Origin: JAJFUE01 sp041687335
GTDB taxonomy: Bacteria > Sumerlaeota > Sumerlaeia > MVZB01
NCBI GenBank assembly: GCA_041687335.1
Contig: JAWLCE010000016.1
Span: 1 to 64,000, forward strand
Direction of reading: 5' to 3'
Length of the DNA stretch: 64,000 nucleotides
A model generated the notes under the pieces. That model searched no databases. It saw only the letters and a program-made list of their open reading frames with translations, and was not told the origin of the DNA. Both the position numbers and the translations under genes were made by a program. Below, in pieces: positions 28,240-37,149 of the stretch. Position 1 is the first letter of the stretch, and each line of letters opens with the position of its first letter.

Positions 28240-30702
28240 TCAGCTTGCGCCCGGGCCGCGTTTGCGGGCGTGGAACTGGGCGCGGCGGCGGTCGAGCTCG
28301 CTGAGCTGGCTGGGGGCCTCTGCAGGACTTTCCACTGACTTGACTTGCAGCTCGGGCCGGGGCGGGGCGGGGGCATCCCGGCGCATCGCCGCCCGCAATC
28401 GATGAAGCAATTGGCCATCGTCGATGCTGGACTCGAGCGCCCGCTCAAAGACGCGGTCGTAGGGGGGGCGCTTGGGGATTTCGCGGCCAATAAACTCGAT
28501 CAGCCGGTCGAGCAACTGACCCTTGAGTTGCTGCTGATTTTCCAAAATCCGAAGCAAAAAGTCCTCGTAATCACTAAGGGCGGGCAGTGGATTCAGGAAT
28601 ACCGCCAAAGCGGCATGGGCGGAGCTGGCCACCATGCGGTCACGCGCGCCCAACTGGCGCAGCAGCACGGGGACCGCCTCGGGCCGGCGCGACTGGCCCA
28701 GCAGGACCATTGCCGCAATGCGCTTCTCGCGCGGGGTCAGCAGCCAGCCATTGGCCGTGGAGAGCGCGGCGCGCCACTGGGCCTCGTCGACGGCGGGGGC
28801 GGGTGTGGGCTCGGCGCGGCGGCTGACCTCCCCCAGCGAGCCATCCTTGAGCTTGACGTCCAACAGGAGCCCGTTGGTCTGGGTCCCGGGAGACTCCAGC
28901 CGCCCGGCCTGCACCTGGTCGGCGAATTCCAGGAGCAGTGAGGTGCCGGCCTGGTTGCCAATTTTCTGGATCGTGTAGAGCAGGGTGTGAATGACGTCGT
29001 CGCGGTCGAGCGGCCGCATCTGGTCGGTGGCGGCGTCGCGGATTTTCTCGCCCATGAGCTGAGCCTGGCGGGGGTCCTCACGATGCAGGAAAGCCACCCG
29101 CACCATGGAGCCGAGCAGCTCGAGCGCCCGTTCGTCGCCGATGGCCTGAAGCACCTCGGCCAGCGCGCCCATGGCCCCGCTGTAGCGGACGCCGTGAACG
29201 GCAGCCTCCTCCAGCACGGCCGGCAGGACCTCGGGGCCGAGCCGGACCAGCGCCCCGACCATCGGCGCCCGCCAGCCGGCGGCGCCAGCACCCACCGCAC
29301 CGGCATAGGCGGGCTCGGGACCCCACATGGCGGCGACGATCTTGCGGGCGGCCCAGCCGCGCAAGTCGGGGTCGAGGTCGGTCACGCGCACGCTGACCAT
29401 CTCGGTGGCGGCGGTGAAGGCCAGATGCCGGGCCTCGCTCTCGGAGAGCTCCATCACGCGGCGGACGATGCGGTTGCGCAGGCCGGTCTCGAGTCCGCGC
29501 CCGCGCGCCAGCCGGCCCAGCGCCGCGAGCTGCATGTAGGCCAGCCGCTCGAAAACCGGTTCGGTGGTGCGGCGGATGACGAAGGCCAGCCGGTCCAGCA
29601 ACAGCTCGACCGCCTCGGGGCTGCCGACCCGGCTGAGCGCATCCACCACCAGCTCCTCGTCGCGTTCGGTCTCGACCTCGGCGAGCTGCTGGCGCAGGTA
29701 GGGCAGGAAGTCGCTGTGGCGCAGGCCACCGAAGATGCCGCTCATCAGCGCAAGGCGCCCCTGGCCGGCCGGCTGACCCACGAGCGCCAGCAGCTCGCGG
29801 CGCAGCGGCGCACTCTCGCCCAGGCGGGCCAGCGCGCGCACGGACGTCAGGCGCGCCCGCGGCCCCAGCCGCACGAACATCCGGTCCTCGACCCCCGCCG
29901 CGTTGGCCACGCGCGAGGCCTCGGCGGGACAATATTCGAGCAGAATGGTCAGCGCATCGATGAATTGTTCGGGTTGGGATTGGCCGAGCGCCGCGCGCAG
30001 CAGCGACCGGCACTCGGATTCGAAACGCTCGACCTGGACGGGTTCGGGCTCGCCCGCCTCGGTGGGGGTCGGCAGGAACGCCTGCAGGCTCACGACCGCC
30101 TCGAGTTGCTGGCGCCGCCATTCGTGCTCGCCGGTCTCGAACGCCTGCTGGTCGCCCCCCCGGCGCACGATGAAGGCAAAATGCTCGGCGACGTGCCGGG
30201 CGGCGGGGGTGGCCTTGGACAGCATCTCGATGACCTGGGCGGCGCGGTCGCGGTCGCGGTAGAGCGTCGCCAGGGCGGAGGAAAGATAACGCGCATGGGC
30301 CACCAGACGTTCCTCGTCATCGCCCGCCAGCGCGAGCAGCGCCGCCGCCAGCCGGGTGGCCTCCTTGAAGTCGCGGGTGACGATGGCGCGGCGGCACTCG
30401 CGGGCCAGGCGCTCGCGCGTCACGCCGGGCAGGGTCTCGCGCCAGTGGCGGGTGCGCGCCAGAGGCGCGCCGAGCCGCTCACCAATTGCCTCGATGGCCT
30501 CGTTGGCCAGAGGCGCGCCCTCGGCGACGAAGGCCTCGACCGGGGCGGTCGCAAAACCGTCGTATAGCTCCGCCAGCGCCTGGGCGGCCTCACGGGCGGA
30601 CTGGCGCGGGTTGGACGCGCGGATGATTTCATCGGCCAGGCGCTGGTGGGCGGCGGCCACCTGGCCGGCCGACAGCATGGTCTGAAGGTCAACGGTCCAC
30701 AT
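28240..30702 (-). CDS. Large helical-repeat protein of unknown function
   Basis: 820 residues without signal peptide or membrane helix. The sequence is almost all amphipathic helices rich in Ala, Leu, Arg and Glu, with a periodicity suggesting HEAT/armadillo-like repeats (LLALVGQPAGQGRLALMSGI; VLLRQLGARDRMVASSAHAA). I recognise no catalytic motif. A polar stretch near 625-665 may be a linker. The last 50 residues are Pro/Arg-rich. It is a single gene between two unrelated ones. Confidence 0.6.
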   Translation of the reverse strand: MWTVDLQTMLSAGQVAAAHQRLADEIIRASNPRQSAREAAQALAELYDGFATAPVEAFVAEGAPLANEAIEAIGERLGAPLARTRHWRETLPGVTRERLARECRRAIVTRDFKEATRLAAALLALAGDDEERLVAHARYLSSALATLYRDRDRAAQVIEMLSKATPAARHVAEHFAFIVRRGGDQQAFETGEHEWRRQQLEAVVSLQAFLPTPTEAGEPEPVQVERFESECRSLLRAALGQSQPEQFIDALTILLEYCPAEASRVANAAGVEDRMFVRLGPRARLTSVRALARLGESAPLRRELLALVGQPAGQGRLALMSGIFGGLRHSDFLPYLRQQLAEVETERDEELVVDALSRVGSPEAVELLLDRLAFVIRRTTEPVFERLAYMQLAALGRLARGRGLETGLRNRIVRRVMELSESEARHLAFTAATEMVSVRVTDLDPDLRGWAARKIVAAMWGPEPAYAGAVGAGAAGWRAPMVGALVRLGPEVLPAVLEEAAVHGVRYSGAMGALAEVLQAIGDERALELLGSMVRVAFLHREDPRQAQLMGEKIRDAATDQMRPLDRDDVIHTLLYTIQKIGNQAGTSLLLEFADQVQAGRLESPGTQTNGLLLDVKLKDGSLGEVSRRAEPTPAPAVDEAQWRAALSTANGWLLTPREKRIAAMVLLGQSRRPEAVPVLLRQLGARDRMVASSAHAALAVFLNPLPALSDYEDFLLRILENQQQLKGQLLDRLIEFIGREIPKRPPYDRVFERALESSIDDGQLLHRLRAAMRRDAPAPPRPELQVKSVESPAEAPSQLSELDRRRAQFHARKRGPGAS

Positions 30703-30807
30703 GCGGGCACTTCCATGGGCGCAGGCTGGCGGCCCACGCGAAATCCCCTGATTTTAGGCCGCGCCCGCCGGATGCGGCAAGGTCATTCAACGCGGCAAGG
30801 TCAAGAA

Positions 30808-30900
30808 TGGCACGCGGATTTGCGGATTGGGCGGATGGGCGCGGAGGAAGATGGGAGGAATGGGACGCGGATGGAGACGGATGAGTGCGGATTGGCGCTG
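30808..30900. repeat. Degenerate GCGGAT repeat (family B, copy 1)
   Basis: A run of GCGGAT/GGCGGATGGGCGCGG units in the 515-base gap before the M16-like gene. GGAATGGGACGCGGATG is identical to part of 37591-37637, and GCGGATTGGGCGGATGGGCG differs there by one base. No gene was seen in the gap. Confidence 0.7.
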
Positions 30901-31026
30901 ATGATGAAAGGTGGGGATGGAGAAAATGTCATATTATTAGATTTTCAGAGATCGACCGGCGAGGGCGCCGGTCCCACACATTCATGGAGGCCTGGGGCTG
31001 CGCCTCAGATGCGTGGGGGAGCGGTA

Positions 31027-31120
31027 GTTACCCCTCCGAAGCTGAATTGCCCCAGCCAGCTGCAGGCCTACGCTCAACGCGTCACGCTGAACACATACCG
31101 GCTCAAAGAGCCGACCGACC
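31027..31120. repeat. Dispersed CCCCTCCG/GCCAGC hairpin repeat (family C, copy 2)
   Basis: It reads GTTACCCCTCCGAAGCTGAA, TTGCCCCAGCCAGC and so on to ACACATACCGGCTC and the AAGAGCCGACCGACC hairpin, in the same order as 16786-16895 but with many substitutions. Probably an old copy of the same element. Confidence 0.55.
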
Positions 31121-31217
31121 CTCGGGTGCGCGTTGCTTGTGCGGGGGCGGCGGATCGGGGTAAAGTGGAGCGCCACGAAAAAGCAGGCCTGCTGATCCCA
31201 TTTTGAGGTTGGACCGC

Positions 31218-32477
31218 ATGACACTCCCGCACTCCCGGATGAAGCCGCTGCCGTTCGAGCGCACACGCGTGGCCGGCATCGAGGCGCTGCTGCTGCCCCA
31301 GCGCGGCAGCGGATTGGCGGCGGTCTCGGTCACGATCCGGCGCGGCTCGGCCGACGAGGGCGCCGATGAATATGGGCTCAATGCCCTGACCACGGCGATG
31401 CTGCTGCGCGGGACACGGCGGCGCAGCAGCGAGCAGCTGGCTTATGACCTGGAGTCGATCGGCGCCTTTGCCGGCGAGCGCGCCGGCACCGACCGCGGCG
31501 GGCTGAGCGTGCGCGCGATGGCCGACCAGATGCCGGCCGCGCTTGAAATCCTGTTTGAGGCGCTGCGCGAGCCGGCCTTTGACGCGCGCGAGCTTGAGGT
31601 CCAGCGCGCCGAGGTGCTCGCCCATCTGCGCATGAGCGAAGACGACAAGTTTGAATTTACCTACCGCCGCTACCTTAAGGCGATCTTCCCCAACCACGGC
31701 TATGGCCACCCGGTCGAAGGCGAGCAGGCCGATGTGGAGCGGATCGATGCAGCGGCCTGCCGCCGCTGGCACGCCGAGACCATCCACCCCGAGACGATGC
31801 TGCTGACGGCGGTCGGCGATTTTGAGATCGGGGAGATGCAGCGGCAGCTTGAACGGCTGGCTGGGCTTTTTACGGCCACCGCCGCGCCGCGCCCGCGCAC
31901 CGAGCGCCCGCCCGCCCCCGAGCACCAGCCCGAGCTGGAGTTGACCCGCCCCGAGCTGCAGCAGGGGTTCGTCATCGTCGGCTACCGCACGCCCCCGGTC
32001 ACGCACGAGGATTACCCGGCCCTGCGGCTGGCCTCGGCGGCGCTGGGGGAGGGATTTGGCGGCCGGCTGTTCAGCAACCTGCGCGACCGGCGCGGCCTGG
32101 CCTATGCGCTGGGATCCTCGCTGCACCCCTATCGCCTGTCGGGCCATGAGGTGCTCTACATCGGCACCAAGCCCGAGACGATCGACGAGGCCCGCGCGGG
32201 GCTGCTCGAGGAGGCCGGCTGGGTGAGGGAGAACCTGCTCGCGGCCGGCGACCTGGACCGCGCGCGGGAATACATCATCGGCAAGTATCTGATGGGCCTG
32301 CAATCGCTGGCCCAGCGCGCCGGCAACCTGGCCTGGTGGGAGGATGCCGCCGGCGATGCGCGCCAGGCCGAGAGCTGGCCCGAGCGGCTGCGGCTGGTGG
32401 ACGCCCGGCAGGTGCGCGAAGCCGCCGCCCGCTGGTGGGTCGAGCCGACGGTGGCGGTGCTTCGCCCGCAGGGATGA
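31218..32477 (+). CDS. M16B peptidase homologue, non-catalytic type
   Basis: 419 residues with the two-lobed M16 layout. The zinc motif H-x-x-E-H should sit in the GLxHxxEHML segment; here that reads GLNALTTAML, so His, Glu and His are Ala56, Thr59 and Ala60. The C-terminal lobe keeps the Arg/Tyr pair (RLFSNLRDRRGLAYALGSS) that, in heterodimeric M16B enzymes, is supplied by the non-catalytic partner. So this is probably the partner subunit, yet no HxxEH gene is adjacent. The ATG is preceded by GAGG/GGA; a start at 31203 is also open. No signal peptide is evident. Confidence 0.82.
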   Translation: MTLPHSRMKPLPFERTRVAGIEALLLPQRGSGLAAVSVTIRRGSADEGADEYGLNALTTAMLLRGTRRRSSEQLAYDLESIGAFAGERAGTDRGGLSVRAMADQMPAALEILFEALREPAFDARELEVQRAEVLAHLRMSEDDKFEFTYRRYLKAIFPNHGYGHPVEGEQADVERIDAAACRRWHAETIHPETMLLTAVGDFEIGEMQRQLERLAGLFTATAAPRPRTERPPAPEHQPELELTRPELQQGFVIVGYRTPPVTHEDYPALRLASAALGEGFGGRLFSNLRDRRGLAYALGSSLHPYRLSGHEVLYIGTKPETIDEARAGLLEEAGWVRENLLAAGDLDRAREYIIGKYLMGLQSLAQRAGNLAWWEDAAGDARQAESWPERLRLVDARQVREAAARWWVEPTVAVLRPQG

Positions 32478-32585
32478 AAACATCCCCCGGCGACTGAATC
32501 CATTTGATCCCCGCCGCGGGCGCGCTAGAATAGGCAACCGGATGAAGCCCCGTTGCCCGGCCGCCAATCTTGGGAGAAACTGCGA

Positions 32586-32906
32586 ATGCTGGTCACCACC
32601 ACACCGCTGCTCGAGGGTCATCGGATCGTACGCTACATCGGGCTGGTGGGCTCCGAGGCAATCCTGGGGGCGAATATTTACAAGGACCTGCTGGCCAGCG
32701 TCCGCAACGTCGTCGGCGGGCGCAGCGAGGCCTACGAGAACGAAATGCGCAAGGCCAAGGATTTCGCGGTCGCCGAGATGGCCGAACAGGCGCGCATGCT
32801 GGGGGCCAACGCGGTGGTCGGCGTCACGCTGGATTATGAGACCGTCGGCCGCGACGGCGGGATGCTGATGGTGTGCGCCAACGGCACGGCCGTCGTCTAT
32901 GAATGA
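32586..32906 (+). CDS. YbjQ/UPF0145-family protein
   Basis: 106 residues, full length for the family. Start MLVTTTPLLEGHRIVRYIG, core AILGANIYKDLL and the signature AEQARMLGANAVVGVTLDYE. These small pentameric beta-barrel proteins have no assigned function, though heavy-metal binding has been proposed. GGGAGA precedes the ATG. Same strand as its neighbours but not clearly in an operon. Confidence 0.88.
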   Translation: MLVTTTPLLEGHRIVRYIGLVGSEAILGANIYKDLLASVRNVVGGRSEAYENEMRKAKDFAVAEMAEQARMLGANAVVGVTLDYETVGRDGGMLMVCANGTAVVYE

Positions 32907-32965
32907 ATGAAGGAAAACCATGCGCCGCCATCGGCGGCCCTGACCTCACTGGGGGAGACTGGACC

Positions 32966-33820
32966 ATGAAACTGATCGATCGAGTGCTGCGCACGCTTGC
33001 GCTGGGCGCGATGCTGGCGCTGGCCGTGCCGGCCGCGCAGACCGCACCGGCCGAATTTTCGAATCCCGAGGCCGACATCTGGCAGGGGCTCAACGTCGGC
33101 ATGGCCTCCTATACCATGCGCAAGTTCGACCTGGATGAGACGCTGCGCTTCACCAAGGAACTGGGGCTTAAGGGCGTGTGCCTGAAGTCCTTCCACCTGG
33201 ACCTCAACAGCACCACCGAGGAGCGGCAGGCCGTCGCGCAGAAGGTGCGTGAGGCGGGGCTGGTGCTGACAGGGGCGGGCACCGTCACGATGAAGACCGA
33301 GGAGGAGACCCGCCAGGCCTTCGAATACGCCAAGGATGCAGGCATGCCGGTCATCACCTGCGTCGTGCCGCCCGAAATGATGCCATTGGCCGACCAGCTC
33401 GTGAAGCAGTATGACATCAAGCTGGCGATCCACAACCACGGGCCCGAGGACAAGCTCTACCCCTCGCCGCTGGATGCCTACCGCGCGGCGCAGAACTATG
33501 ACCAGCGCATCGGCGTCTGCGTCGACCTGGGCCATACCGTTCGCAATGGCGACGACCTGATCGCCGTGCTGCGCCAGGTTTCGGACCGCCTCTATGACAT
33601 CCACATCAAGGACGTCTCGGCCGCCGAGGCCAAGGGCAAGACGATCGAGATGGGCCGCGGCGTCATCGACCATGCGGCGGTCATCCAGACGCTGCGCGAC
33701 GTGAACTATCAGGGGTGGCTCAACTACGAGTTCGAGAAGGACGCCGACGCGCCGCACCCCGGCATGATCGAGTCGGTCGGCTACCTGCGCGGTCTGCTGG
33801 CCGGGATGGCCGCCCGCTAA
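32966..33820 (+). CDS. Exported sugar phosphate isomerase/epimerase-like TIM barrel
   Basis: 284 residues. A signal peptide (about 1-27: LALGAMLALAVPAAQTAPA) is followed by an AP-endonuclease-2/xylose-isomerase type TIM barrel. Metal-ligand segments are visible: KLAIHNHGPED, GVCVDLGHTVRNG, DIHIKDVS and a terminal NYEFEKDADAPHPG. Such exported barrels are common in Planctomycetes/Verrucomicrobia-like genomes; the substrate is unknown. GGGGGAGA precedes the ATG. A strong terminator follows. A second exported barrel is encoded at 53522-54406. Confidence 0.8.
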   Translation: MKLIDRVLRTLALGAMLALAVPAAQTAPAEFSNPEADIWQGLNVGMASYTMRKFDLDETLRFTKELGLKGVCLKSFHLDLNSTTEERQAVAQKVREAGLVLTGAGTVTMKTEEETRQAFEYAKDAGMPVITCVVPPEMMPLADQLVKQYDIKLAIHNHGPEDKLYPSPLDAYRAAQNYDQRIGVCVDLGHTVRNGDDLIAVLRQVSDRLYDIHIKDVSAAEAKGKTIEMGRGVIDHAAVIQTLRDVNYQGWLNYEFEKDADAPHPGMIESVGYLRGLLAGMAAR

Positions 33821-33840
33821 ATCACCTCTGGATTCGCCGC

Positions 33841-33879
33841 AAGGGCCAAAGGGCTGAATGCCTTTTGGCCCTTTTTTTT
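33841..33879 (+). terminator. Rho-independent terminator after the TIM-barrel gene
   Basis: AAGGGCCAAAGGG pairs with CCTTTTGGCCCTT across a 7-base loop and is followed by T8. Confidence 0.9.
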
Positions 33880-33885
33880 CAGATG

Positions 33886-33916
33886 TTTCTAGTTTTGAGT
33901 TTCGAGTTTCTAGTTT
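33886..33916. repeat. Degenerate TTTCTAGTTT/TTTCGAG repeat (family D)
   Basis: TTTCTAGTTTTGAGTTTCGAG followed by TTTCTAGTTT. An imperfect repeat just upstream of the DUF4838 gene, of a type often scattered between genes in large bacterial genomes. Only one copy was noticed here. Confidence 0.45.
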
Positions 33917-33951
33917 AGGATCATCATCATCTTCATTCGGAGGTCAGGGCG

Positions 33952-36105
33952 ATGCTGCGTGCGGTGATGCTGTTGGTTCTGTTGATCATGGGCGGCCGGA
34001 GCGTGGCGCAGGAGGGCTCGACACTCTACATTGTCGTCAACCTGGGGCCGTTCGAGTCGGCTGAGGCGGCCGTCGCGGCGCGCGATGCGGTCGACTGGAG
34101 CGTGCATGAGGGGGCCGACACGATCGTCTGCACCGAGGCGCTGGCGGCGCTGGAGCTGCAGCAGTATTTGAAGAAGCTGACCGGCGGCGCCGTCTCACCG
34201 ATCGTCGATGATGACGATCCACCCGAGGGCTTCTGGTTTTTGATCGGCAACGAGCGCAGCAATCGCCAGGTGGCGGCGCAGGGGATCCAGACGAGCGGGC
34301 TGCCCGCCCAGAATTTCCGGCTCCTCAAGCCGGCCGACCGGCCGGTGTTGATCTTTGCCGGCGCGGATCGGGTGGGCACCCTTTACGCGGTCTACGAGTG
34401 GCTCGACCGCCAGGGCGTGCGCTGGTATGGCCCCGGCGAGATCAACGAGGAGATCCCAGACACCAATCGTATCGCCTTGTCTCCCATTGAGTTCTCCGGC
34501 GGACCGGCGTTTCAAACACGCGGGTTCTGGGCCTGGGAGGATCGCGGCACCCCCGAGTTCATCGAGTGGATGGGCCGCAACCGGATGAACTTCTGGACGG
34601 TCGAGCAGACCGACCCGGCCAATGCCAAGATGCGCGGCATCCGCCTGACCTGCGGCAGCCACGACCTGCAGCACGACTTCATCCATTATGACCTCCCCTA
34701 CCCCTACAGCGTTGCGGAGTTCAAGGCTGAGCCGGGCAAGCCGGACTCGCCCCACCCGCGCCCGGAGTATCGCGGCGACGTCAACGGCGACGGGGTGCTC
34801 AGCTACGGCGAGGTCCACCCCGAGTGGTATGGCCTGATCGACGGGGCGCGCAAGTTCGACATGCGCGGCGACTTCGGCGTCAACATCTGCGATTCCAACC
34901 CGCACGTGCTCGACGAGTTCTTTCCCAAGGTGGTGGCGGCGCTGGGCACGGGTCGCTGGCAGATGGCCGACATCCTTAACTTCTGGATGTTCGACAACCG
35001 GAAGAGCTGGTGCGAGTGCGAGGCCTGCACGGCGCTGGGCAGCCCGACCGACCGTAATATCCTGCTGGTCCACCGGCTGCGCCGGGAGATCCTGGCCGCC
35101 CGCGAGGACGGCCGGCTCAAGCGCGACGTCGAGGTTCAATTCCCGATCTACCTGGACACGATCGCGGCGCCGACGCGCCCCTTGCCGGCCGACTATGACT
35201 ATGCGCACTGCGTGCCGGTCTTCTTCCCGATCCGCCGCTGTTTCGTGCACGTGTTTGAAGACGCGAGCTGCGAGTTCAACGCCGGTTACCTGGGGGATTA
35301 TCAGGGGTGGGTGGTGGACCCCGAGCGTCATTACCGCGGCCAGTTCATGGTGGGGGAGTATTACAACGTCTCGCGCTACAACCACCTGCCGGTGGTGCTG
35401 GACGAGATGATGCGGGTGGACATCCCCTACTTCCACCGCACGGGGGTGCGCCACTTCCACTACATGCACGCGCCGGTGGCCAACTGGGGCACGCGCACGC
35501 TGACCCAGTGGCAACTGGCCCGGATGCTGTGGGACCCGGAGCTCGATGTGGACGCTTTGCTGGAGGATTATTTCGCCGGCCGCTACGGGCCGGCCGGACC
35601 TCGCATGCGGGTCTTCTACGAGGCGCTGGGGCGGGCGATGAACAATGCCACCGAAGTCCGCTACGGCCTGCAGAACCGGCTCAATGCCGGCGCGGAGGAG
35701 CTGTTCCCTGGACCGCACCTGACCCCGGAAATTTGGGAGCAGATGATGACCGACCTGGCCGAGGCGCGGATGCGGCTGGAGGCGGTCGAGGGTGGTCCGA
35801 TTGCGCTTCCCGATCGCGTTCGCGCGCGGATCGACGAGGATGAGCGGCTGTTCACCTATGCCGAGACGATGACGCGCTTTTATGACCGGGTGCTCGCGGC
35901 GCAGCGGGCGCTGGCGCAGGAGAATGAGGCCGCGGCGCGCGCCGCCTTCGAGGAGGCACGGCCGCTGGCGGCGGCGCTGGAGGCCGACACGCACAACGTC
36001 CGTTTCGGCTCCTCGCACGTCAATGCCGAGAACGGGCTGGCGGCCAGTCGGCTCGCCGCCGCCTGGAAGCGCCTGACCGAGCGATTTGAAGCGAATGTGA
36101 ATTGA
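33952..36105 (+). CDS. Exported DUF4838-domain protein, glycoside-hydrolase-like
   Basis: 717 residues. A signal peptide (1-19) and a small N-terminal domain (about 20-170) that resembles the alpha-glucuronidase N-terminal module (LQQYLKKLTGG, VGTLYAVYEWLDRQGVRWYG) precede the DUF4838 barrel (about 180-560: RGFWAWEDRGTPEFIEWMGR, FWMFDNRKSWCECEACTALG, YFHRTGVRHFHYMHAPVANW). A helical C-terminus follows. An EF-hand-like calcium loop (GDVNGDGVLSYGE) is inserted near 280. DUF4838 proteins are thought to act on complex glycans, but the reaction is not known. GGAGGT precedes the ATG. Confidence 0.82.
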   Translation: MLRAVMLLVLLIMGGRSVAQEGSTLYIVVNLGPFESAEAAVAARDAVDWSVHEGADTIVCTEALAALELQQYLKKLTGGAVSPIVDDDDPPEGFWFLIGNERSNRQVAAQGIQTSGLPAQNFRLLKPADRPVLIFAGADRVGTLYAVYEWLDRQGVRWYGPGEINEEIPDTNRIALSPIEFSGGPAFQTRGFWAWEDRGTPEFIEWMGRNRMNFWTVEQTDPANAKMRGIRLTCGSHDLQHDFIHYDLPYPYSVAEFKAEPGKPDSPHPRPEYRGDVNGDGVLSYGEVHPEWYGLIDGARKFDMRGDFGVNICDSNPHVLDEFFPKVVAALGTGRWQMADILNFWMFDNRKSWCECEACTALGSPTDRNILLVHRLRREILAAREDGRLKRDVEVQFPIYLDTIAAPTRPLPADYDYAHCVPVFFPIRRCFVHVFEDASCEFNAGYLGDYQGWVVDPERHYRGQFMVGEYYNVSRYNHLPVVLDEMMRVDIPYFHRTGVRHFHYMHAPVANWGTRTLTQWQLARMLWDPELDVDALLEDYFAGRYGPAGPRMRVFYEALGRAMNNATEVRYGLQNRLNAGAEELFPGPHLTPEIWEQMMTDLAEARMRLEAVEGGPIALPDRVRARIDEDERLFTYAETMTRFYDRVLAAQRALAQENEAAARAAFEEARPLAAALEADTHNVRFGSSHVNAENGLAASRLAAAWKRLTERFEANVN

Positions 36106-36135
36106 CTCGGGGCGGTCGGCCCCATAGAATATGAT

Positions 36136-36408
36136 GTTGGCCGCGCTAGGCGGGGAGCTAGCGGTGCCCTGTACCTGCAATCCGCTTTAGCAGGGTTGAA
36201 TCCCCGCCCAAGGCCGCGGATGGTTGGCGGACCGGGAAAAAGCGGTGTTGATCCGCGGGTCCCGCGCAAAGGACGGCTCTGAACCGGGTCAGGACCGGGA
36301 GGTAGCAGCCCTAAGGGGTGCGGTTCTTGTGCGTCGGGAGTGCCTGCGGGGAGCTGGCTGTTCTCATGAAGCTGGTTGTTCACGGTCGACGGCGGGTGCG
36401 CGGCCAAC
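36136..36408 (+). ncRNA. ffs: Large bacterial SRP RNA (Alu and S domains)
   Basis: The S-domain core GGGTCAGGACCGGGAGGTAG, then CAGCCCTAAG, is unmistakable (near 36283-36314). Upstream, GGGGAGCTAGCGGTGCCCTG and TACCTGCAATCCGC match the Alu domain of the large SRP RNA. The ends pair: GTTGGCCGCGC at 36136-36146 with GCGCGGCCAAC at 36398-36408. About 273 bases, in the large-SRP class rather than the 4.5S type. It directs Ffh to nascent membrane proteins. Confidence 0.93.
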
Positions 36409-36454
36409 CTTCTTTTCATGCATTCGCCCACGCGGCGGATGCATGAAAAGAAGG
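36408..36454. terminator. 21-bp inverted repeat at the SRP RNA 3' end
   Basis: Arms 36408-36428 and 36434-36454 pair over 21 positions (one G-U) around a 5-base loop, starting at the last SRP base. It lacks a T-tract, so it may be a processing stem or a factor-assisted terminator. Confidence 0.6.
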
Positions 36455-36482
36455 ATTCCCAGCCTCAATTCGATTTCAATCG

Positions 36483-37088
36483 ATGACACATTCAGCTGAC
36501 ACAAAACCGGGTCGCGATACGCCGCGGGGGTGCGTCTTCCTCGACCGCGACGGCGTCATCATGCGCGAGGTGGGTTACTGCGACCATTCGGACCGGGTGG
36601 AGCTGCTGGCGGGGGCGGGGGCGGCGCTGGCGCGGCTCAATGCGGCCGGGCTGCTGGCGATCGTCGTCACCAACCAGTCGGGCGTCGCGCGCGGGATGTT
36701 CGATGAAGCGATGCTGGGGCCGATCCACGAGCGGCTGGCCGAACTGCTGGCGGGCGAGGGCGGCCGGATCGACGCGATCTATTACGCGCCCCAGCATCGC
36801 AGCTCGGCCGATCCGCGCTACCGCGACGACCCTGAGCAGATGCGCAAGCCGGGGGTGGGCATGATCCGCCGGGCGCAGGCCGACTTCGCCATCGACATGA
36901 CGCGCGCGTGGGTGATTGGCGACAAGCCGGCCGACATCGAGCTGGCCGCCAACGCCGGGGTGCCGGGCATCCTGGTGCGGACCGGCTACGGCCAGGGCGA
37001 GATCGAGCGCCGCCACCTCTGGAAGGTCGAGCCCGCCGCGATCGCCGCCGACATCGGCGAGGCCGTGGATTGGATCCTGAGTCGCTAG
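36483..37088 (+). CDS. gmhB: GmhB-like HAD phosphatase (histidinol-phosphatase/heptose bisphosphate phosphatase family)
   Basis: 201 residues. HAD motifs: I FLDRDGVI, II VVTNQSG, III MRKPGVGM, IV VIGDKPADIELA. The family removes the 7-phosphate of heptose-1,7-bisphosphate for LPS inner core. The zinc ligands of GmhB (CPHH and CDCRKP in E. coli) are all replaced: YAPQH (102-105) and EQMRKP (118-123), while the basic Arg-Lys-Pro remains. So the metal loop is lost and substrate preference may differ. Other heptose genes are not nearby. No clear Shine-Dalgarno was found. Confidence 0.82.
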   Translation: MTHSADTKPGRDTPRGCVFLDRDGVIMREVGYCDHSDRVELLAGAGAALARLNAAGLLAIVVTNQSGVARGMFDEAMLGPIHERLAELLAGEGGRIDAIYYAPQHRSSADPRYRDDPEQMRKPGVGMIRRAQADFAIDMTRAWVIGDKPADIELAANAGVPGILVRTGYGQGEIERRHLWKVEPAAIAADIGEAVDWILSR

Positions 37089-37149
37089 CGCGGGCGCGTT
37101 GGTGTTAGTTTTTTAGCTGCCGCTCCTGGCCACGAAAGGGACCCCCCCG

